26,443 nt of DNA, from positions 1-26,443 of the IMG/VR virus record IMGVR_UViG_3300014501_000060, one strand, 5' to 3'. How positions within the stretch are numbered: the stretch's first letter is position 1; each line of letters starts with the position of its first letter. Below, piece after piece: positions 22,172 to 26,443 of the stretch. The position numbers and the translations under genes were made by a program. Under the pieces are notes generated by a model that was not told the DNA's origin, did no database searches, and worked only from the letters and a program-made list of their open reading frames with translations. This DNA comes from a virus.

Positions 22172-22864
22172 ATGTCACCAGCGATTCCAAGTCTTCTGAC
22201 AATAGCTGGTTCCGCGATTGCGGCGTATTACGGTGCGTACTTCAAAAGACGCGGTGAAGATAAGGCCATTGCTGCCGGATTCACCGAGGTCTTGAGACAA
22301 ACGCGGGAAACGACAGAAGCGACGAAAGCAATCGAGGCGAAAATCAATGACGACGTATGGGCACGACAAAGGCAGTGGGAAGCAAAACGAGACGTGTTAT
22401 TTGAGTGTACGAAACAAGGAATAAAAGCGAGGGGCGGTGTCGAGTTTTTACAACGTCATTACTCAGATGGAGAAGTGGCCGAGGAAGAAAAGAAGGCGCG
22501 AGATGAGTCCCGGGCCGCAGGTATTGAAACATTTAATGGAGTAATCGAAGAACTGCGTGCGTATGCGGCGCTTGCTGAGTTGATGTGCCGACGAGAAACG
22601 ACCAACATTATGTATCATTATGCCTCTGTAGCTGAAACACTTGTTGATCTGATCATCCGTCACACCGTGGGCGATGAGAACTACATAAAGACGCGGGAGG
22701 ATTTATGGACGGAAATTGATATTTTGAGATATAAGACGCTGATAGCCATTCGATACGAGCTAGGAATTCCTGAGCTTGCTTTCCCTAATATATCATGGCT
22801 CGCTAAGCCTCAATCCAGTGAATCTTCGGCAGCTCCAAGCCCTGGTTCACGAGCCCCTGAATGA
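22172..22864 (+). CDS. Membrane-anchored coiled-coil protein, moron-like
   Basis: 230 aa, opposite in direction to the terminase and portal genes. The N-terminus (SPAIPSLLTIAGSAIAAYYG) is a hydrophobic anchor followed by AYFKRRGEDKAIAAGF. A coiled coil (LRQTRETTEATKAIEAKIND) leads to VWARQRQWEAKRDVLFECTK, a motif common in a widespread bacterial family of unknown function with one anchor and long helices. The body is helical, and the C-terminal 18 residues are a Ser/Pro/Ala tail that reads antisense to the terminase end. GAGGTG lies five bases before the ATG, a better Shine-Dalgarno site than most minus-strand genes have. It probably acts at the host membrane, for example in exclusion; this is inference. 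It overlaps the large terminase gene by 62 bp. Confidence 0.75.
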   Translation: MSPAIPSLLTIAGSAIAAYYGAYFKRRGEDKAIAAGFTEVLRQTRETTEATKAIEAKINDDVWARQRQWEAKRDVLFECTKQGIKARGGVEFLQRHYSDGEVAEEEKKARDESRAAGIETFNGVIEELRAYAALAELMCRRETTNIMYHYASVAETLVDLIIRHTVGDENYIKTREDLWTEIDILRYKTLIAIRYELGIPELAFPNISWLAKPQSSESSAAPSPGSRAPE

Positions 22865-24278
22865 GCCAAACCAAACCATCATTTAGGTCATCGTGCGATT
22901 CGACGCCGAGATTAAATATCTGCCCTAGCAACTCTTCGCATCCGCTTCGTGGGAATAGAACCGTGCCATTCTTGATGTACGGGGCTACAACCTGCAACCG
23001 GCTGCGCTTGTCCGTCGTCGGCTTCATCGGCACGACGGGAAGCATCGCGCGTTCCATCTCCTGGATCGCCGCTTTCTGGTATGCCACGTCCTCCACGAAA
23101 AAGATATTTGCGCCGCCGGATTCGCCCGGTATGGACCGCACTTTCTTCAGGAAGTCGTGGAACGTAACGTGCTCGCAGTAGGGATTTGGCTTTATGAAAA
23201 TCTTGGGCGAATCGCCGGCGTTGTACGGCGGTTTGTCTTCAACGTAGAACACGTCGCCGCTCACGATCGTCGTGTAGTCGGCATCCTCTTTTTGGCTGAT
23301 TGCAAGATCGATGCCGTGTCCCTTTATCGCCGCCGTTGATTTTGGCTTCTCGTCGTAATAGTGGATGTCCTCAGGCGTGATGATCTGGCCTTCGTCCGCC
23401 ACAATCTTCAAAAGCATTTCCCGCTGCCAGGCGATGGCGCCCATGTCGCGTTCTTTGTCCTTGAGCGCTTGTTCGGTTGGGTACATCGCGGGCCACGTGC
23501 AAATGCCCTTGCTATCGATGAGCGGGAATTCGAGGACCTTGAATCCGCTCCCCGGCGTTTTTAACCGGGAAAGCAGGGCATCCATGTGGAGCAGATTGCC
23601 GATGACGACAAGCTTTCCTTTCCGGGCGTCCATGCCCGGCATGACCTCGGAATGGAGCCACCTATCGGTCTTGTCTCGGTTCTCTTTGGTCCGTACCCAT
23701 TCGCCGTCTTCCGGGTCGTCAACGATGACGAGCTTCGGCCGGTATTGGAGATGGCGCAGGCCGCGCACTTTCTGGCCACGCGATCGCGCAAGGATGCGGA
23801 CGCCGTTCGAAAGCACGATGTTTTGCTTCTGCCACTCCTCGCCGTCGCCCTGGAGCGTGAAGTCCTCAATGACGTTCCCCTTGATCTCGCCGTAGTCCTG
23901 CTTGATAAGCAGGTTGTTTTCGAGCTCGTACTTGAGGGCGCTGATGTTGAGCGTCGCCTGGCGGGTGGAGTCGGAGACGAGGATGATGAAGGGAAATTTC
24001 TCTGGATGTTCAAGTGCGGCCCACAGGGGAAGAGCGAGCGAGCCGAACGTGGATTTGCCGGACCCGCGGAAGCCAATGATGAGGAGGCGCTTGAGGGCTT
24101 CGTCTTCGAGGGCGTGGACAAGCTGTGGATGGAAGGTGGCAGGCGGGTCGGTGAAATAGCCGCTAAGGTAGACCAGCGAAAAGCCGAGGAGCGTGCGGGA
24201 GCTCTCACGGCGTGCCTCGTACGTCTCGAAAAACGACTCAGGCGGCGGCTTCTGTAGTTGGTTGGGCTGTTCCTGCAT
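22803..24278 (-). CDS. terL: Terminase large subunit
   Basis: 491 aa, of normal size. The N-terminal ATPase has Walker A GFRGSGKST (residues 69-77), a second conserved segment SDSTRQATLNISALKYELEN, and Walker B LVIVDDPED (183-191). The C-terminal RNase H-like nuclease domain includes HGIDLAISQKEDADYTTIV (321-339), FFVEDVAYQ (393-401) and HDDLNDGLVW (462-471), giving the acidic metal-binding residues. It drives DNA into the prohead and cuts the concatemer. AAAGGAGG abuts the ATG with no spacer; it lies inside the small subunit gene, which overlaps by 41 bp, so translational coupling is likely. Its 3' end overlaps the plus-strand gene ending at 22864. Confidence 0.95.
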   Translation of the reverse strand: MQEQPNQLQKPPPESFFETYEARRESSRTLLGFSLVYLSGYFTDPPATFHPQLVHALEDEALKRLLIIGFRGSGKSTFGSLALPLWAALEHPEKFPFIILVSDSTRQATLNISALKYELENNLLIKQDYGEIKGNVIEDFTLQGDGEEWQKQNIVLSNGVRILARSRGQKVRGLRHLQYRPKLVIVDDPEDGEWVRTKENRDKTDRWLHSEVMPGMDARKGKLVVIGNLLHMDALLSRLKTPGSGFKVLEFPLIDSKGICTWPAMYPTEQALKDKERDMGAIAWQREMLLKIVADEGQIITPEDIHYYDEKPKSTAAIKGHGIDLAISQKEDADYTTIVSGDVFYVEDKPPYNAGDSPKIFIKPNPYCEHVTFHDFLKKVRSIPGESGGANIFFVEDVAYQKAAIQEMERAMLPVVPMKPTTDKRSRLQVVAPYIKNGTVLFPRSGCEELLGQIFNLGVESHDDLNDGLVWLIQGLVNQGLELPKIHWIEA

Positions 24279-24765
24279 CCTCCTTTGGAGGGGGCAATAA
24301 GCCCCAGTTTTCGAACACGGCGCGGATCGCCTGCTTGCGTTCGGCGGGAAGCGGCGTATTGCGGATGGTCGCGTCTAGCGTGCCGAGCTTGCGCTCGAAG
24401 ACGCCGGCGTCGAAGAGTTTCTCGAACATATCCTTGTGCGCCTCGCGGATCTCACGCAATGCCATGACGCGGTCCTGTTTCCGGGCGAATTCGTCGTTCG
24501 CTATTTCCCACGCGACGGCGGAGATTTCCATCATTGTGTCCTGGAAGGCGGAGAGTGCGTAGTTGAGAGTGAGGGTTTCCAGACGCTTTACGCGCTCTAC
24601 TTGAATCTCTTTCAAAAGCGTTGCTACGTACCAACGGTCTAACGCCAGTCCATTATCCTTGAGACGTTCTCGTAGGGCGACTTGGGTGATCTGTGGATGC
24701 TGAGCAATGATGCTCCGGATACGGGACTTGTAATATTGTTTCTGTTCTTTGGCAATGCTTGGCAT
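24238..24765 (-). CDS. terS: Terminase small subunit
   Basis: 175 aa. The N-terminal QKQYYKSRIRSIIAQHPQITQVALRERLKDNGLALDRWYVATLLK contains a helix-turn-helix-like segment that would bind the packaging site. A helical central region (VKRLETLTLNYALSAFQDTMMEISAVAWEI) suits oligomerisation, and the C-terminus (GLLPPPKEDAGTAQPTTEAAA) would contact the large subunit. It lies directly upstream of and overlaps terL, the usual order. The family call rests on gene order and fold pattern; small subunits vary greatly in sequence. It diverges from the plus-strand gene at 24850; a TTATAA box in the gap could serve both directions. Confidence 0.8.
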   Translation of the reverse strand: MPSIAKEQKQYYKSRIRSIIAQHPQITQVALRERLKDNGLALDRWYVATLLKEIQVERVKRLETLTLNYALSAFQDTMMEISAVAWEIANDEFARKQDRVMALREIREAHKDMFEKLFDAGVFERKLGTLDATIRNTPLPAERKQAIRAVFENWGLLPPPKEDAGTAQPTTEAAA

Positions 24766-24790
24766 GAAAATGTTGGCAGGTGTCGGTTTT

Positions 24791-24796
24791 TATAAT
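24791..24796. promoter_or_regulatory. TATAAT box in the terS / membrane-gene divergent gap
   Basis: On the plus strand TATAAT (24791-24796) is a perfect -10 for the gene starting at 24850. On the minus strand the same bases read ATTATA, and TATAAA follows, which can serve terS. TTGGCA lies only 12 bp upstream of the plus-strand box, too close for a standard -35. Activity in either direction is inferred. Confidence 0.35.
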
Positions 24797-24849
24797 CATG
24801 CCATCTATGGGCAAAAGCGCAATCACGACGAGAACAGAGGAGGTTAAAC

Positions 24850-25356
24850 GTGTACATCGTAAAACAAGGCGAGACCGAAGCTGAGACGAAGAAAAGGGCG
24901 TTCGCGCAAACGGTGGCTGAGTCCGTGGCCTTATTTCTGCTTAGCCTTTCTGCCCTGCCAGGAGGGGGTCCAGTGAGGCAAGGTCTGACGAGAGTGTTCG
25001 ATTGGCTTCTGAGCGAGCTTGGACTGCAGGTAACACAACTACTCATCGCAGGCTTCGTTGCTATTGCTGGAATTACAGCATATTGGTTCAAACGCAAGAA
25101 TCAGAAATGGTACGGGATGGTGGAGATAGGCGTGGGTGTTCTGTCAGCCGTCTTCGTCGCGGGGACGCTAACGCCGCATAAGCTTGATTTGGCGAGGTGG
25201 AGCACGCTGGCCGGTTCTGCATACGTGATAGCACGAGGTTTGGAGAACCGCGCTAAGGGGATGGAGCTTTTGAAGCTGAAAGTTGTTTTAGAAAATCCCG
25301 AATCTTCTTCAAGTCCTCAAAATCCGCAACAACCTCAATCCGCGCCTTCATCTTAG
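24850..25356 (+). CDS. Multi-pass membrane protein, moron-like
   Basis: 168 aa from GTG 24850, with a strong AGGAGG (24838-24843) six bases before it. About three hydrophobic segments are visible (residues about 22-38, 60-80 and 90-107), joined by short basic loops such as KRKNQKWYG. The C-terminal tail is polar and low-complexity (VVLENPESSSSPQNPQQPQS). That tail overlaps the 3' end of the minus-strand gene 25253-25459 by 104 bp. No known family was recognised; a holin-like or membrane-exclusion role is possible but not shown. Its strong Shine-Dalgarno site contrasts with the minus-strand genes. Confidence 0.7.
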   Translation: MYIVKQGETEAETKKRAFAQTVAESVALFLLSLSALPGGGPVRQGLTRVFDWLLSELGLQVTQLLIAGFVAIAGITAYWFKRKNQKWYGMVEIGVGVLSAVFVAGTLTPHKLDLARWSTLAGSAYVIARGLENRAKGMELLKLKVVLENPESSSSPQNPQQPQSAPSS

Positions 25357-25459
25357 TAAGCTTGGTGTGGTCGGGGGTTTCGCCGGATTCATGCAAAGCT
25401 TTCTCTAGCTCCTTCTGGCTCACGGCCGGGCCGAATTTGATGGTATATTTCTCAATCAT
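25253..25459 (-). CDS. Small helical protein overlapping an opposite-strand gene
   Basis: 68 aa. The sequence MIEKYTIKFGPAVSQKELEK, then ALHESGETPDHTKLTKMKAR and IEVVADFEDLKKIRDFLKQLS, looks like a compact alpha/beta or helical domain with good amphipathic pattern. Its last 34 codons lie antisense to the coding tail of the plus-strand membrane gene, and its ATG is only 15 bases from the divergent start at 25475. No Shine-Dalgarno site. Both overlapping proteins look composition-wise real, but one might be a frame artefact. Confidence 0.5.
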   Translation of the reverse strand: MIEKYTIKFGPAVSQKELEKALHESGETPDHTKLTKMKARIEVVADFEDLKKIRDFLKQLSASKAPSP

Positions 25460-25474
25460 TCTGAGGGAAATGTA

Positions 25475-25735
25475 ATGGCGATATTTGTGCTTCTCGGCAG
25501 CGGATGTCTCGGCCTTTTGGTCGGGAGCATGGTCCGCGTGACGTTTAGACAGCTCAAGACGATTGACGTGAAGGCGTTGGGTTCACTCCTTTCGGTGATG
25601 ATGGGAGCGGGTGTGATTGCGATCTTCCAAGCGGTGGCGGGAAAAGGCGAGCCGCTTCCCAAAGAAGTATATTGCTATCCGATTGGCTTATTCCTGGGAT
25701 ATGCATTTACAGCAGCTCTTGAGCAGGAAAAGTAA
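25475..25735 (+). CDS. Small membrane protein, three predicted segments
   Basis: 86 aa. Hydrophobic segments at about residues 3-20 (IFVLLGSGCLGLLVGSMV), 36-55 (GSLLSVMMGAGVIAIFQAVA) and 68-82 (YPIGLFLGYAFTAAL), with short loops. GAGGG lies about nine bases before the ATG. It may share a transcript with the 24850 membrane gene. Its TAA stop abuts the TAA of the minus-strand neighbour with no gap. Size and topology resemble a holin, but no family motif was recognised. Confidence 0.65.
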   Translation: MAIFVLLGSGCLGLLVGSMVRVTFRQLKTIDVKALGSLLSVMMGAGVIAIFQAVAGKGEPLPKEVYCYPIGLFLGYAFTAALEQEK

Positions 25736-26242
25736 TTAAAGGTTCCGAATGCTGTCCGCAAGCCTTCTGCTCGATTCGGCCTGGGTGCGGAAGTATTTTG
25801 CCGTCGCGTCCTGCTGACCGGCCTCGGTTTCCTTGTCTGTGATCTCCTGGCGACGCCCGGCGAGGAGTTTCTCTACGTCTTTGCGTTCCTTGTCTGATTC
25901 GTACTGCTCCTGGCCGGTCATCTCGGAGCGCTTGATGAATTTCGTTGGAGCTTTGCATTCTAGGCACCGGCGCGTCGGGTCATCAATGGACTCCTGAACG
26001 AATGCCTCGTTCTTCTCATGCCCGTTCTCGCAAAGCCAGAACCCCTTCTCCTCCATCTCGGCAACGTGTTTGATTCGGGCGTCGAGTTCGTCGGCGTCCT
26101 TTTTGAGTTGCACGATAAGCTCGCGTGTCGCTTTCGCGTTCTGCTCGGAGACGCGGGCGCTCCAGGTGTGCATACCCGCTTCTGTTTCCTTATTGAGAAT
26201 GTATTTCCACTTCGCAAACCACGTTGCGAGAGCTCGTAGCAT
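25736..26242 (-). CDS. Coiled-coil protein with a zinc-ribbon-like insert
   Basis: 168 aa. N-terminal helices (LATWFAKWKYILNKETEAGM, then NAKATRELIVQLKKDADELDARIKHVAEMEE) form a coiled coil. A small putative zinc knuckle follows, with Cys71 and His75 (CENGHE) and Cys93/Cys96 (CLEC), then a second coiled coil (QYESDKERKDVEKLLAGRRQEITDKETEAGQQ). The overall form, helix-zinc-helix, suggests a nucleic acid or protein scaffold role. It is upstream of the terminase genes on the same strand but separated by the moron-like genes. It has its own promoter-like element (26300-26327) and no Shine-Dalgarno site. No family was recognised. Confidence 0.7.
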   Translation of the reverse strand: MLRALATWFAKWKYILNKETEAGMHTWSARVSEQNAKATRELIVQLKKDADELDARIKHVAEMEEKGFWLCENGHEKNEAFVQESIDDPTRRCLECKAPTKFIKRSEMTGQEQYESDKERKDVEKLLAGRRQEITDKETEAGQQDATAKYFRTQAESSRRLADSIRNL

Positions 26243-26299
26243 GAGTTTTGGTGAGGTTGGTTTTCGGGCGGGTTACGATGCCGATTTCCGGTTTCCTTC

Positions 26300-26327
26300 A
26301 GTATAGGGAATCTGGGGAATATGGCAA
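26300..26327 (-). promoter_or_regulatory. Promoter-like element P3 upstream of the zinc coiled-coil gene
   Basis: Read on the minus strand: TTGCCA (26322-26327), a 16-bp spacer TATTCCCCAGATTCCC, then TATACT (26300-26305) continuing GAAGG. This is the best sigma-70-like pair in the window together with element P4. The spacer closely resembles that of element P5, and TCCCCACTTGC is shared with element P1. Confidence 0.6.
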
Positions 26328-26379
26328 GTGGGGATAAAATGGTTGCCCACTAACAATCAAACGGAGGACTAATCGAGTA

Positions 26380-26443
26380 ATGCAAAAACAATTTGAACGT
26401 TGGTGCAAAAGACGGTCTCACTTGCTGGTCTTTATCGGCGCAC
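26380..26443 (+). CDS. Start of a gene cut by the window edge
   Basis: An ATG at 26380 opens a frame that runs to the right edge (21 full codons): MQKQFERWCKRRSHLLVFIG. It has a basic start followed by a hydrophobic stretch, like a small membrane protein or signal anchor. GGAGG (26363-26367) lies twelve bases before the ATG, somewhat far. Direction and SD match the other plus-strand moron-like genes. Too short for a functional call. Confidence 0.45.
   Translation, partial: MQKQFERWCKRRSHLLVFIGA

Noticed and set aside
21657-22202. Longer form of the Cys/His protein beginning at 22202
   Set aside because: The promoter-like -10 lies at 22081-22086, inside this extension, and the added N-terminus is not protein-like; ATG 22073 is preferred.
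24799-24885. 28-codon plus-strand frame beginning MPSMGKSAIT before the membrane gene
   Set aside because: It overlaps the strong AGGAGG and GTG start of the 24850 gene in a different frame and has no ribosome-binding site of its own.
1-26443. tRNA genes, CRISPR arrays, insertion sequences, integrase or attachment sites
   Set aside because: I looked for cloverleaf-like clusters, regularly spaced repeats, terminal inverted repeats with transposase, and recombinase motifs, and saw none.

Overview
This window is the late (packaging, head, tail and host-attachment) region of a tailed double-stranded DNA phage or prophage with siphovirus-type logic. Almost all recognisable virion genes lie on the minus strand, so the module reads from high to low coordinates. 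In transcription order: small and large terminase subunits (24765-22803); a small Cys/His protein; a portal fused to a Mu gpF-like domain (21641-19341); a free-standing HNH endonuclease; a block of attachment genes (fibre adaptor, a 982-aa spike with a signal peptide, a BppU-N-like protein and a second secreted-looking protein; 18635-14018); an HK97-type prohead protease fused to a long scaffold-like helical region; major capsid protein; head decoration-like protein; head-tail connector; gp10-like protein; tail terminator-like protein; tail tube; a tail assembly chaperone with a -1 frame extension; a 45-aa membrane peptide; tape measure; baseplate hub; two further baseplate/fibre proteins; an XhlA/holin-like protein; a membrane-anchored protein; and a papain-like cysteine protease that runs off the left edge.

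Four genes sit on the plus strand (22172-22864, 24850-25356, 25475-25735, and one starting at 26380). They look like moron-type cargo: three of the four are clearly membrane-associated, two overlap the 3' ends of minus-strand genes tail to tail, and several carry Shine-Dalgarno-like sites. Most minus-strand virion genes have no visible Shine-Dalgarno site and many have short A-rich leaders. Several minus-strand transcription starts share an apparent phage-specific promoter family: a TTGC-type -35, a spacer often containing ATTCCC, and a -10 continuing into GTTAA(A/G)(T/G)C. In two cases the -10 is so close to the ATG that the mRNA would be leaderless.

Host: not determinable from the sequence. 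GC is moderate and the genetic code is standard. The membrane-anchored morons resemble families common in free-living soil or water bacteria, and the spike repeats resemble environmental-metagenome phage and Patescibacteria-type adhesin sequences; this is weak inference. No integrase, repressor, replication gene, tRNA, CRISPR or insertion sequence is visible, so phage versus prophage is unresolved. No gene-free stretch exceeds about 160 bases.

Most interesting points: the shared promoter element with leaderless starts; the signal-peptide spike with repeated CxxC pairs; attachment genes placed between portal and prohead protease; a 34-bp perfect palindrome inside a coding gene; the chaperone frameshift with a non-canonical slip site; and the repeat-rich protease-scaffold fusion.
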